Shown: piece after piece, positions 42,157-51,602 of the stretch | Layout: every line of letters begins with the position of its first letter | Position numbering within the stretch: position 1 is the stretch's first letter | Translations under genes and position numbers: made by a program | From: Peronospora farinosa | Taxonomy: Eukaryota > Oomycota > Peronosporomycetes > Peronosporales > Peronosporaceae | Length of the DNA: 64,000 nucleotides | Assembly: GCA_947646735.1 (NCBI GenBank) | Contig: CANTFK010000713.1 | Location: 62,001-126,000 of the forward strand | Direction of reading: 5' to 3' | Notes under the pieces: model-generated | Told to the model about the DNA's origin: nothing | The model's database searches: none | What the model saw: the letters and a program-made list of their open reading frames with translations, nothing else

Positions 42157-42174
42157 TGGTAGCACTTTGTAGTC
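42157..42174 (+). other. Gypsy primer-binding site
   Basis: TGGTAGCACTTTGTAGTC, 2 nt after the LTR end, as in the element at 31430. It shows the two gypsy elements use the same primer despite unrelated LTR bodies. Confidence 0.6.
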
Positions 42175-42180
42175 CTTCCA

Positions 42181-43010
42181 ATGACCAGATTCGAGATGAA
42201 CATGGGCGAGTCTTCGGTGGCTCCAGAGGTCTCGCTGGAGCATTCTGATTTTCCACATCTCACCTCGGTGGAGTGGCAGGCACTACATCGCCTCGCGGCG
42301 GTGTCTGGCGAAACTATTGTGACGTCGCTGCTGAGCGCAGCGACGCCCGATGATCAACGTGCCGCCATCCAAGACTTTATGGGGCGCGAGCTCGCCGAAG
42401 CGAATCGGTGAGTATTGACTCCCCCGCGCTCTTCGCACCATGATGCTATCAAGATGGAGACGTCAACGTAATCCGGTGATGTTCCGGATCGTCTCCCCCT
42501 TAATCGCTGGTTTCGCGAGGTGGATATTGCAATAGCATCAAGATTAATTAAAGATCCGACGGCAAAGGTCAATTTTCTGTTGTCTCGCCTTGCCGGCAAA
42601 GCCAAGGAATGGCTCTCGGAAGGCTCGTCGTAGATGAGTCGGCGTTTCCTACGCTGGACGATATCCAGCGTGACTTACGACTGGCTTTCGAGCCTCCTCA
42701 AGATAAATCTCGCTTGCGTGCAGATTTCTTCTCACTCCGACAGGGCAAGCTGTCGATGCGTGACTACGTGCAGAAGACACGTCATCTTGCTTCGTGCATT
42801 ACCACGCAGCCAATTGACATGGCTTCACAAGTCCATGTCTTTATTTTTGGTATGCAAGAGGGCATGACGCGTTACTGCCTCACACGTGCTGAGCCAAAGT
42901 CCCTCGAGGAGGCATTTGCCCTCGCGCTTCGTGAGGATACACTGTCGCGTCGTCGTACCTGCACGCAGCGTCACAACATTACCGGACGTCTGGCCCAGAG
43001 CCAATGAAAA
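42181..43010 (+). pseudogene. Gypsy Gag, frameshifted, cut by an LTR insertion
   Basis: Three pieces are visible: 42181-42411 (HSDFPHLTSVEWQALHRLAA), about 42475-42633 ([20 protein letters not shown], then [13 protein letters not shown]) and 42609-43007 ([20 protein letters not shown], then [15 protein letters not shown]). They form a gypsy capsid with frame changes near 42412 and 42610. The third piece stops where the LTR element at 43011 begins. The sequence resumes at 53419 with EIEAIESSRGRGKSLSRD, which completes the run of Gag that should follow EPM. Confidence 0.8.
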
Positions 43011-44822
43011 TGTGGTAAAGTCGATTTGAGAATTTTGGCTAAGTCCATACAATAATTTTCTCGATAAATCCAGAGCCGATTTATTGGGACTTTTCTCTCT
43101 AACGGTTGGATCCCTTTCCAATAACGGCCGGATCCCTTTCTCATAACGGTTGGATCCCTTTCTCATAACGGTTGGATCCCTTTTCCCCATTAAGTCACTT
43201 ACTAAAATGACTTATTGGGTGTGATGAAGTCGATCTCAATTCATGGACGATCGAATGGAAAAGCACCGTTGATCCAAGATCGTTTATTTGTTTGTTCAAT
43301 AAAACGAATGAAGAAGGGATCAATGGTATCGAAGACGATGATGATATGGATTGAAACATACTTAAGGTGAAGATACATGGCATGGATCACATTTCCGAAT
43401 TATATTGAATAATCATGGAATAGGACACCGTTTGGATTATACTTGATTCCAGTATCGGTTGATCCAATTAGATGGATTGATTTTAAAAGGATTATACGTG
43501 AATGTGGAATAGTGGAATTTCGCAAAGTGTGATCGCATATTTTCGGTTAAGTCCGAAATGGCCAATATTAATGAGTCGCGATCTCGCGGCCAATATTGAT
43601 GAGTCGCGATCTCGCAGAAAGGTTTCAAGATGATGTCAAATGGGATGGAAAATAGTGAATGGTGTAGTTTGCACTTCTATGTGGGGTCAAATATGGCCTA
43701 GGAACTACGCTATTGCGATCTCCAGTATTTCCGATGGCGATCCGCGTGAACGCGGTCGCTAAGGAGGAAGATGGGTACATCCAAGTATGTGGAAGACGGT
43801 CTGGTGTGGATCACGTCGCTATGGAGGACTGGAATGGTGGATATGACATGTCACATAGATGAACTATCTCACATGACCTGAGAAACGGTGAAGAGGACAA
43901 GTCGTGATCCGGCGGATCGCGATCCGATACTAATTATTAGTATCGCGATCCGATATTAATTATTAGTACCGCGATCCGATATTAATTATTAGTACCGCGA
44001 TCCGATATTAATTATTAGTACCGCGATCCGATATTAATTATTTAGTATCGCGATCCGATATTAATTATTTAGTATCGCGATCCGATATTAATTATTTAGT
44101 ACCGCGATCTGGTACTAAAATGGTATTATATCCGAGCGAGGTAGCGATCCAGATCGCGGCGATATTGGAGTGGACCACATTACAAGATCTGATTTTTCCG
44201 AAAGGGCGATACGTGGCAACAGGTCCTGAGCTACAGATAGTCAAGATCATAGGTTTTGGTATTTGATTGGTTAACATTAACAGAGTTCAATTTGCTTCTA
44301 AGTACACGTGTCGACTTCTCTTCCGGGCTGGATTCTTTGGCCACCCGACGTCTCAAGGAAGTCTACATACTACGCAAGTCATATCCCTGGATTGTTTGGC
44401 CAGGGATTGCAAGAATTCTCAACAAAACAACTCAAGCTGCGATTGGACGCAGAGGACTAAGAAGTCCAGATACAAGATCGCGAGACGGCTCAAGTGGTCA
44501 GAAGGCAAGCGGATCAAGTATCTACATTTTTGGACAAGGCGATCTCAAGGGAGATCAGGGCGACTCAAATAGAGCACCCCAAGAACAACTGCGATCGTGT
44601 GAGGAATTCCACGCGATCGCCCCCCCACCTATCCCTAACACAATCAAGTTCAACATCGACTCAAGTCCACCGAGAAGAGAGCAACCCGCCCTACCGACGG
44701 GTACACAAGGTGAGGAAGGATTTATACACGGAATCGGGGTACCCCCTCCGTTAGTCGGTCGTCCGGGCGCCAGTGGAGAGTTGGGATCGCATCAGCAATT
44801 TTGCGAATCCCACTCCACCACA
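43011..44822 (+). repeat. 5' LTR of the young element
   Basis: It starts TGTGGTAAAGTCGATTTGAG and ends CCCACTCCACCACA. It contains a 24-bp array at 43098-43190, a 27-bp array at 43914-44115 and the conserved block TGGACCACATTACAAGATCT (44171-44190). The frame open from 44256 runs through the end of the LTR into gag. Confidence 0.92.
43914..44115 (+). repeat. 27-bp U3 tandem array
   Basis: Seven units of about 27 bp like GCGATCCGATATTAATTATT plus AGTACC. It lies just 5' of the conserved TGGACCACAT block. The 3' LTR has the same array (52503-52705, seven units) with shifted variants. Confidence 0.9.
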
Positions 44823-45524
44823 ATGGTGCGCGTGCCCGGATCTTCTGGTGACTCGGGATTTCACCGTGAGTCCCTGAGAGAAGATGTCAAGATCAAGACT
44901 GAACCTGGGATTGAAGCGTCAGCGGCAAATGGATCACCGCAGACGTGTGAAGAAAAAAGATCCCCGGATCATCAGCGTTTTGGGAGGGGCGCAGATGAAA
45001 AGAAAACCAAGGAGGAAGATCAAGAGATCGATCTGGAAGAAAAACCTCTACCCCCTCCCCAGGTCCTTTCGAGGACCCCTGCGGATCGCGTTGCAAAACG
45101 CGATCCGCTGGATATAAATCCTTCGGTTAAAACCGAAGGAAATTTATCCAAAACCACTCCGAATTCGAAGAAGAAGAAGAATTCGAAGCCATCTCGAGTG
45201 AAGATGAAGGCGCCTGAGTCGGATCATAATGATGCCGACATGAAGCTGACGCATGAGGAAGACAAGGCGAAAGGATGGCAACTGGATCAGCTGGAATGGT
45301 GTTTTCATTGGAAGGCGCTTAAAGATCTGTTGTCAAGCGATCCCGTTCTAAGGATTTTGAATCCGAAGTTAATTGGATCGCTGCGAGGACCAATTTCAGC
45401 TCCCATTCCGACACCGAACCAGTTGGAAGCGATCCGTCGGCTTATGGAGTTGCTCCAAACGCTGGATTCACCGCTGGAGCTTTTGACGCGCAGGTGCTCT
45501 TGGAATGCGATCATGATCGGGTGA
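44823..45524 (+). CDS. Gag, N-terminal part of the young element
   Basis: From ATG 44823 the frame gives 233 residues (starting MVRVPGSSGDSGFHRESLRE), and it is open upstream within the LTR to 44256. It is acidic and basic in blocks, with no domain I recognise. It overlaps the next frame by 31 bp, and the next frame lies -1 relative to it. The sequence AFDAQVLLECDHDRVIQAGR in the second frame looks like continuous Gag, so the change of frame is probably a small indel or a frameshift near 45450-45520. The ATG overlaps the primer-binding site, so a start within the LTR leader is possible. Confidence 0.6.
   Translation: MVRVPGSSGDSGFHRESLREDVKIKTEPGIEASAANGSPQTCEEKRSPDHQRFGRGADEKKTKEEDQEIDLEEKPLPPPQVLSRTPADRVAKRDPLDINPSVKTEGNLSKTTPNSKKKKNSKPSRVKMKAPESDHNDADMKLTHEEDKAKGWQLDQLEWCFHWKALKDLLSSDPVLRILNPKLIGSLRGPISAPIPTPNQLEAIRRLMELLQTLDSPLELLTRRCSWNAIMIG
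44824..44841 (+). other. Primer-binding site of the young element
   Basis: TGGTGCGCGTGCCCGGAT begins 1 nt after the LTR. It overlaps the first internal ATG of gag (44823-44825). Confidence 0.65.
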
Positions 45525-47113
45525 TCCAAGCAGGGCGATCTCTGTTTTCGAAGCTAGTTCCTCTAACTGGAGAGCGTGATCCGGTGGATCAGACGATCGA
45601 GCCAATTGCAGATATACCAAAAGGATATCATACGGGATCTTCGCAATATATGTCAGCGGAATCCGAAGGGGAGTCGGACGACTCGATTAATATGCAGCGA
45701 ATGTCACTTGGACCGGCTGGTGCAGCGCATATTCGCGAGCGACTGGCACCGATTAAGGCCAGAGAACAATCGACGACGGCACTCACAGCTGAAGACATGA
45801 ATGTGACTGGATCAGGTCAATTGCAATCCTATTTTGAAGCTGCTATGAGAAAGTACGAGCAGGATCAAGCTCGCATGATCGCCAGTCGATCCGCGATCCC
45901 CACAAACACCCCAAAAGTTTGCATTTCGGATGTGGATATGGAATCGGCCGGATCGCGTCAATCGCGATCCAATAATTACGATCCAGACGATTTGGGACTG
46001 GAGGATCTAAGACGGCCACAAGTCGCAAGTGCAGGCGCTGTACCTGATGGTGGACTTGTCACGCAGCGGATTCGAATGTCTGCGATCGCAGATCTAAAAG
46101 AATTTACAGGACGGGACAAGGATGAAGATCGAGCGAGAAGTTGGGTCAACAAGGCCAAGTCGGCGTTCTTACGCGACCAAGCCCCGGACGGTAAAAAATG
46201 TCTAGTATTTGGTGATTTACTTACGGGGCCGGCACGAAATTGGTATAGCCAGTTAAGTCGATCCACTCGGAACTCTTGGAAGTCGTTGTTGGAAACCTTC
46301 ATGATCCAGTATTGTGGATATGGTATGTCGGTCGGGAGACAATACTATCATGCGAAGAAGCGATCCGATGAAACTCCATTGGAATATTTGTATCGACTGA
46401 ATGTGGCCGCGATCCGAGCAAAAATTCCCATTCGGGAGGGATCGCCCTCAATTCGCCGAGAGCATGTGGAGCATTTCATTGGTACACTTGATGATCGCGA
46501 TCTGGCTAAGCAGTTGACGTTGTTACGCCTTGGAGACGCCGATGATATGGAAGAAGCTTTGCGAACATATCAACGCATGGAGGGAAGACAGTATCCGAGT
46601 GCAATGGGGTCGAGCAAATTTCGTCAGCGATCTGCGTCGGCATCCACTCCGGCACCCTCGAAACCAACTCGTGCTGTGAGAGCGATTCGTCTGGAAGGCA
46701 GTAGCAGTGAGTCAGACTCGGATATCAGTGGATCAGACGCCGAAACAGATCGACGCAACTTATGTGTGGCTACAGTACCAGAACGCGTGAAGAAATATAG
46801 TGATCAACGCGCGGGATCGGACCATTTGGATCAAAATCGCGGTCCAGATCGCGTGGTGAATCAGAAGGCTTGTACCCATTGTGGGTCGAAGAAACACGAT
46901 GATCGTGGATGCTGGAAGAGACTAACGTGTCAGAAGTGTGGTCGTAAAAGGCATCCTTCGGACAAATGTTTTTACACCTGTGCTGCCTGCGGAGATATCC
47001 ATGAGAATGGAAAATGTCGAATGGAAGAATTCTACAACATGATACGCAAGTGGTATGTCCCAACCAAGCATGCTGGAATGCTTCCGACGAAGGCTGAAGA
47101 AATGTTAAACTAG
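45494..47113 (+). CDS. Gag capsid and zinc knuckles of the young element
   Basis: 539 codons from a GTG (the true start is in the preceding frame). The capsid region at about residues 205-350 has DLKEFTGRDKDEDRARSWVN, GPARNWYSQLSRSTRNSWK and ETPLEYLYRLNVAAIRAK. Zinc knuckles near residues 458-505 are CTHCGSKKHDDRGC and CQKCGRKRHPSDKC, with a third variant CAACGDIHENGKC. It packages the element RNA. The stop TAG at 47111 directly follows a GTTAAAC heptamer, and pol is in the -1 frame. Confidence 0.88.
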   Translation: MLLECDHDRVIQAGRSLFSKLVPLTGERDPVDQTIEPIADIPKGYHTGSSQYMSAESEGESDDSINMQRMSLGPAGAAHIRERLAPIKAREQSTTALTAEDMNVTGSGQLQSYFEAAMRKYEQDQARMIASRSAIPTNTPKVCISDVDMESAGSRQSRSNNYDPDDLGLEDLRRPQVASAGAVPDGGLVTQRIRMSAIADLKEFTGRDKDEDRARSWVNKAKSAFLRDQAPDGKKCLVFGDLLTGPARNWYSQLSRSTRNSWKSLLETFMIQYCGYGMSVGRQYYHAKKRSDETPLEYLYRLNVAAIRAKIPIREGSPSIRREHVEHFIGTLDDRDLAKQLTLLRLGDADDMEEALRTYQRMEGRQYPSAMGSSKFRQRSASASTPAPSKPTRAVRAIRLEGSSSESDSDISGSDAETDRRNLCVATVPERVKKYSDQRAGSDHLDQNRGPDRVVNQKACTHCGSKKHDDRGCWKRLTCQKCGRKRHPSDKCFYTCAACGDIHENGKCRMEEFYNMIRKWYVPTKHAGMLPTKAEEMLN

Positions 47114-47155
47114 GACGCTCGCCAGGTTGGAATCTGGTACGAGCCGAGCGTTCTA
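47104..47155 (+). promoter_or_regulatory. Candidate -1 ribosomal frameshift signal at gag-pol
   Basis: GTTAAAC (47104-47110) sits in the phase G-TTA-AAC relative to gag, immediately before the gag stop. The -1 frame there (GTT AAA CTA GGA) is open and runs into pol without a stop. TAGGACGCTCG (47111-47121) pairs with CGAGCGTTCTA (47145-47155), 11 bp with one G-U, around a 23-nt loop. A heptamer plus a downstream stem is the standard architecture of -1 frameshifting; the spacer is unusually short. Confidence 0.65.
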
Positions 47156-47175
47156 GGCTCTGCATTTATGCATTT

Positions 47176-50100
47176 GTGGAAAAAAGATCGACAGATCAGG
47201 GCGTTAACACTCAGATCGCCCCGAATAATACATGTGAAGATTCAAAATTCCTGCGTTCAATATCAAGCGTCGTAAGAGTTGATGAATATGCCCGATCGCC
47301 TGCGAAAATGGAGCTCGACTTAGCACCAGGTGAATCACGGGGATATTGGAAATATCATACCCCAGGAAAATGGTTCAAGCAAGCCAAGGCAACGGGCAAG
47401 ATCAACAATGAAAAGGCGATTATGTTGTTTGATTCTGGAGCCGAAGTCTCAATCGTCGACACCACCTTTGCTCGTAAGGTAGGATGTGTCATTGACGAGA
47501 GTCAGAGGCAAGAATGTGTTGGGATTGGTGAGAACATATACATGACGGACGGTCGTACAAGAATCAAGATCACGCTGAATGGATCGCTAGTCTATTATTT
47601 TGATGCTTGGGTAGGAGATCAAGTAGGTCAAGACGCGATCCTAGGAATGGATTTTATGGTCCCAGCTGGAATACGCCTGGATTTAGCAGATGGAACACTT
47701 TGTTTGCCTGATGAGGTCAGGATACTTCTGAATGGACGAAGACCCCCTTACCGGGCGACCATACAAGCGATCACAATTCCAGATCAATATGTGGTGATTC
47801 CCGTGGGCAAATCGACCGAAGTGAAGATCGGAGTTAGTCCTCCTAAAGCCAAGATCTGGGTGAGGCACGATCCGAAGTGGGTACCTACAGTAACTACGGG
47901 ACCAGGTCAGATCAAGTATCTACAGCTGACTAATATCGGCGATCAAGAAGTGACTTTAAGTCATGGATCGCCATTAGGTTGGTGGATGGTTGCTGATATG
48001 ATACCTCGGTCCCCAGGATATGTCTCGGTGGGATCGCGTCGGTATAACGAATGGCAGACATTAGCGTTCGAAGCGACAACGGATCGAGAAGAAGAACTAC
48101 TGGAGGAATATACCGGACCGCTAGTGGATCATCCTTCGTACCCTACACCGAAGAGGATCTTAACACGCTCAAAAGAGGAAGCAGAAGAAAGGACTACGGA
48201 AACGGTGAAACCCACGACACGATCCAATGATGAATGCGATGCGATAAGAGGAATCGGTGGCAACAATGTAGAAGATCGGGTGATCGAAGATGAAAGCGAG
48301 CAAGTAGCGCAATCTCCATGGGTAATCAATGCGATCAGAGGGATGTCAAATGTCGATCACGTGAAAGGGCCGTGGGGTGAAGATAATTACACTCACAATA
48401 ACTATACACCGAAATGTATGGAGCGCGATCCGACAATTGAGGACTGCGATCTGGCTGATCTGGCAATCAATGACCGCGATCTGGCCGATCTGGTAATTAA
48501 TAACCGCGATCTGGCCGATCTGGATCGCGACAACCCCGATCCGACAATTGAGAACTGCGATCTGGCCGATATGGTAATTAATAACCGCGATCTGGCCGAT
48601 CTGGATCGCGATAACCCCGATCCGACAATTGAGGGCTGCGATCTGGCTGATCTGGATCGCGATGACCGCGATCTGGCCGATATGGTAATTAATAACCGCG
48701 ATCTGGCCGATCTGGATCGCGATCTGCGAGAACAAGAGCAAGCTAGTGATACGACGATTATCAACGACGAATTTATTCTAGCCGGAGGAAGTGTAAAGAT
48801 GAAGCCTGAAGACTCGATGTATTGTCATGAGAGTGGTGAATTGTATGCCGAAGATGTGGATCAGCATATGGCTGTCTTGCCTGAGATTGTGTCATCCACC
48901 GAAGAAGTTACGATTGATGATATCCAAGTGGGCGATCCGGGAGTTCCTTTAACCAAGGACCAAGAAGGTCTACGGCAATTAATTTGGGCGAACCGACACT
49001 TACTCATTGGCAAAGGAAACGCGCTTCCTCCTGCAGCTCGAGGAGCAGTATGTGATATCGATGTTGGTGGAGCACACCCGATCGCACAACGAGTACGACC
49101 GGTCGCTCCCAAATTTCGCGAGAAGTTAGCTGACCTAATCAAAGGATTACTATCAGCCAGGATTATCCAGCCGTCGACATCACCATGGGCTTCGCCGATT
49201 GTGGTAATTATAAAAAAGAATGGTGTCGACATCCGGTTATGTATTGACTATCGGCGGGTGAATCAACTCACGAGATTGATGGTGTATCCTATGCCGCTGA
49301 TTAGCGAGTTATTGCAAGATATGGATAAGGCTATGTGGTATTGTTCGTTGGATATGGCCAGTGGATTTTGGGTCGTGGAAATGACCGAGCGAGCAAGGAT
49401 GATTTCTGCTTTTATCACGCCGTCAGGCCTGTTCGAGTGGTTACGAATGCCGTTTGGGCTAAAAAACGCTCCGCAGATTTACCAACGTCTAATTGATAAT
49501 GCACTGTATGGATACCTCAAGATCGGTACGGATCCAAACGCAATTGCCACAGGATCACTCGACTCCGCTGATACGGTAACGGGATCGCCAAAGCTGGTTG
49601 ATGTATTCACCGAAGGCGAACCGGATACTAGCCAGAAGCCTTCTGTGCTTGGCCGAAGGTCATATATTGATGACATATTGATTCCAGCAACATCGTGGGC
49701 CTCCTTATATGATAAGGTAAAGCGATTGCTAGAAGTATGCAATGAATGGAATTTGTCGATCAGTCTCGCTAAAAGTTTTTGGGGACGACGTAAGGTGGAC
49801 TACCTGGGTCATCAAGTCTCACTTGCAGGAATAGAAGCTCATCCAAAGGATTTGGGATCGCTGGTGAATATTCCGTTCCCAAAAACGTTGCGATCGATGC
49901 AATCGTTTCTGGGAAGCTTGAATTACTATAGTCGCTTTGTCGAAGACTTTGCGATTTATGCGTCAGTGCTATATGAATTACGGGAAGCAGATTTCCACGA
50001 AATCCGCTGTTCTGACAAGATGAATGCATTGGATTCGACTATCGCAACCAGGAATGATTCAGATCAAAAGTTCGATATTGGGGACGATCCAGATCCAGAA

Positions 50101-51300
50101 GGACGGACTCGATGGGAAAAAGCGATGATCGCATTTACCATGTTGAAAGCCAAGATCGCTAATACCCCGATCCTCAGACACTTCGATCCAGATCGGCCTC
50201 CGGTAATTGTCGTATATGCGAGTAAATGGGCAGTTTCAGCAGCTTTGTTGCAGGAGTATGATGGCATATATTGGCCAGTTACGTTTACAAGCCGAACGCT
50301 GAAGCCTAATGAGATCAATTACGGAATGGTCGAGAAGGAGATACTAGCATTACTTCGGATTTTGGATATATGTTATTGCATGCTAGTCTCGCGAGAGATT
50401 AAAGTTCTTACGCGTTTCTCGACGATGGCCTGGTTGGTGCAATCCTCCGGTCTCAATGGCAGGCTAGGTAGGTGGGCCGCATTATTATCGACTTGGACTT
50501 TGGAGATCAAGAAATGTGAAAAGGGCGAAGATGAAATGCTTGGTGCCCTGGCTGCAAGTGTGACTCCCCGTGAAGAAGTCGATGAAGTGTTGATTGCGAT
50601 CGCTCCCCGGAAACAGCCAAGGCAAACTCTAAGTATGCCACCGCCTACGGTGGAAGAAGATGAAAGTCTCTTGGTCGTCAGTTTCGATGGATCGGCACGA
50701 ACCAAGCGAAAGGGTGGATCATACAGTGCGATAATTTGGAAACTTCCTGAGTGGACTATTGTGGCTGCTGCATCGGAATATGCAACGGACTTAACAGTGA
50801 ACGAAGCCGAATATCGGGGTTTACTATTAGGCTTTGATCTGTTGGAGAATCAGACTAGGGGACGCGTTATTATTTGTGGCGACTCCAACCTAGTGATTCG
50901 ACAGATGCGGGGTGAAATCGATTGCAAGGCTCCTGGACTGCAGTTGTTGCGACAGAAAGCAATGGAGAAGCTTCGATCATGGCCGATCCATGAGTTCTTA
51001 CATATGAAGCGCGACTGGAACCAAAGTGCAGATCGACTGGCGAGTACTGCTTTACAGAAGGAACAAGGTGTGGTCATCACTTCGGAAGGAGATCGCCAAG
51101 ATCTCATTACTCTTAATAGACTGGATGAGTTGTTGAAGTCGAAGCAGACCGAATCGGTGGTTAAAGTTGCTGCGATTACCAGATCAACTAGGAGAAGACG
51201 TCAACCACCCGAGATTTTGCAAGAATTTGAGCGCGAACAAGTTCGCCGTAATCGTTTCGAAGTAATGCAGTCTCATGAAGAGGAAAAATCTGAAGATTAG
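47176..51300 (+). CDS. Pol of the young element: protease, RT, two RNase H domains
   Basis: 1374 codons from a GTG, with the frame open upstream to the frameshift signal. Protease: AIMLFDSGAEVSIVD near 81-95 (Asp present) and QDAILGMDFM. A repeat-rich linker follows (48420-48725). RT: WYCSLDMASGFWV, FGLKNAPQIYQRL, then about 45 extra residues before SYIDDILIPA near 828. First RNase H: IVVYASKWAVSAALLQ, where Tyr replaces the catalytic Asp. Second RNase H from about 1168: LVVSFDGSA (Asp), VNEAEYRGL (Glu), ICGDSNLV (Asp) and QSADRLAS (Asp), all intact. The chain ends ...HEEEKSED before any integrase. The architecture resembles plant Tat and oomycete elements with an archaeal-type RNase H. Confidence 0.92.
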   Translation: MEKRSTDQGVNTQIAPNNTCEDSKFLRSISSVVRVDEYARSPAKMELDLAPGESRGYWKYHTPGKWFKQAKATGKINNEKAIMLFDSGAEVSIVDTTFARKVGCVIDESQRQECVGIGENIYMTDGRTRIKITLNGSLVYYFDAWVGDQVGQDAILGMDFMVPAGIRLDLADGTLCLPDEVRILLNGRRPPYRATIQAITIPDQYVVIPVGKSTEVKIGVSPPKAKIWVRHDPKWVPTVTTGPGQIKYLQLTNIGDQEVTLSHGSPLGWWMVADMIPRSPGYVSVGSRRYNEWQTLAFEATTDREEELLEEYTGPLVDHPSYPTPKRILTRSKEEAEERTTETVKPTTRSNDECDAIRGIGGNNVEDRVIEDESEQVAQSPWVINAIRGMSNVDHVKGPWGEDNYTHNNYTPKCMERDPTIEDCDLADLAINDRDLADLVINNRDLADLDRDNPDPTIENCDLADMVINNRDLADLDRDNPDPTIEGCDLADLDRDDRDLADMVINNRDLADLDRDLREQEQASDTTIINDEFILAGGSVKMKPEDSMYCHESGELYAEDVDQHMAVLPEIVSSTEEVTIDDIQVGDPGVPLTKDQEGLRQLIWANRHLLIGKGNALPPAARGAVCDIDVGGAHPIAQRVRPVAPKFREKLADLIKGLLSARIIQPSTSPWASPIVVIIKKNGVDIRLCIDYRRVNQLTRLMVYPMPLISELLQDMDKAMWYCSLDMASGFWVVEMTERARMISAFITPSGLFEWLRMPFGLKNAPQIYQRLIDNALYGYLKIGTDPNAIATGSLDSADTVTGSPKLVDVFTEGEPDTSQKPSVLGRRSYIDDILIPATSWASLYDKVKRLLEVCNEWNLSISLAKSFWGRRKVDYLGHQVSLAGIEAHPKDLGSLVNIPFPKTLRSMQSFLGSLNYYSRFVEDFAIYASVLYELREADFHEIRCSDKMNALDSTIATRNDSDQKFDIGDDPDPEGRTRWEKAMIAFTMLKAKIANTPILRHFDPDRPPVIVVYASKWAVSAALLQEYDGIYWPVTFTSRTLKPNEINYGMVEKEILALLRILDICYCMLVSREIKVLTRFSTMAWLVQSSGLNGRLGRWAALLSTWTLEIKKCEKGEDEMLGALAASVTPREEVDEVLIAIAPRKQPRQTLSMPPPTVEEDESLLVVSFDGSARTKRKGGSYSAIIWKLPEWTIVAAASEYATDLTVNEAEYRGLLLGFDLLENQTRGRVIICGDSNLVIRQMRGEIDCKAPGLQLLRQKAMEKLRSWPIHEFLHMKRDWNQSADRLASTALQKEQGVVITSEGDRQDLITLNRLDELLKSKQTESVVKVAAITRSTRRRRQPPEILQEFEREQVRRNRFEVMQSHEEEKSED
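48420..48725 (+). repeat. GATC-rich coding tandem repeats in pol linker
   Basis: Units such as NNRDLADLDRD and NPDPTIENCDLAD recur about ten times. At the DNA level each carries GCGATCTGGCCGATCTGG-like sequence. It lies between protease and RT, a place tolerant of length change. Confidence 0.9.
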
Positions 51301-51602
51301 TGATTTGGTTATTTCGCTTACGGAGAGTGGAAATGGCTGTACAAGATGGTTGTCTAGCTGGGGAACTAGGATATATGTGAATTTGAGTGTCGATCGAAGG
51401 TCTGAAAGACCAGATCGCGGCTGAAAAGCCCAAGAAAGAAGACAATTTCGGAGATGATTAAAGAATTGGAGTGAAAAAAATGAAATTGTATTGAACGACT
51501 GAGATGTGTTACTAGTACACAAACACCGCGAGGAATATTAACAGGACAGATGGTGCACAGCCAGATCGACACTGTATGTCGCCTACCGGTGCAGGGGACG
51601 AT
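51301..51602 (+). other. 3' untranslated region of the young element
   Basis: No ORF of note. It ends GTGCAGGGGACGAT before the LTR, a weak purine-rich tract. An integrase coding region would be expected here or upstream and is absent. Confidence 0.6.

Noticed and set aside
44256..44822. Gag start at 44256 inside the LTR
   Set aside because: The frame is open, but the matching frame in the 3' LTR is shifted, and transcription would have to start upstream. Kept only as an alternative.
45494..45524. A second programmed -1 frameshift within gag
   Set aside because: The overlap has the right direction, but I saw no slippery heptamer with a stem, and the protein reads as one Gag broken by a small indel.
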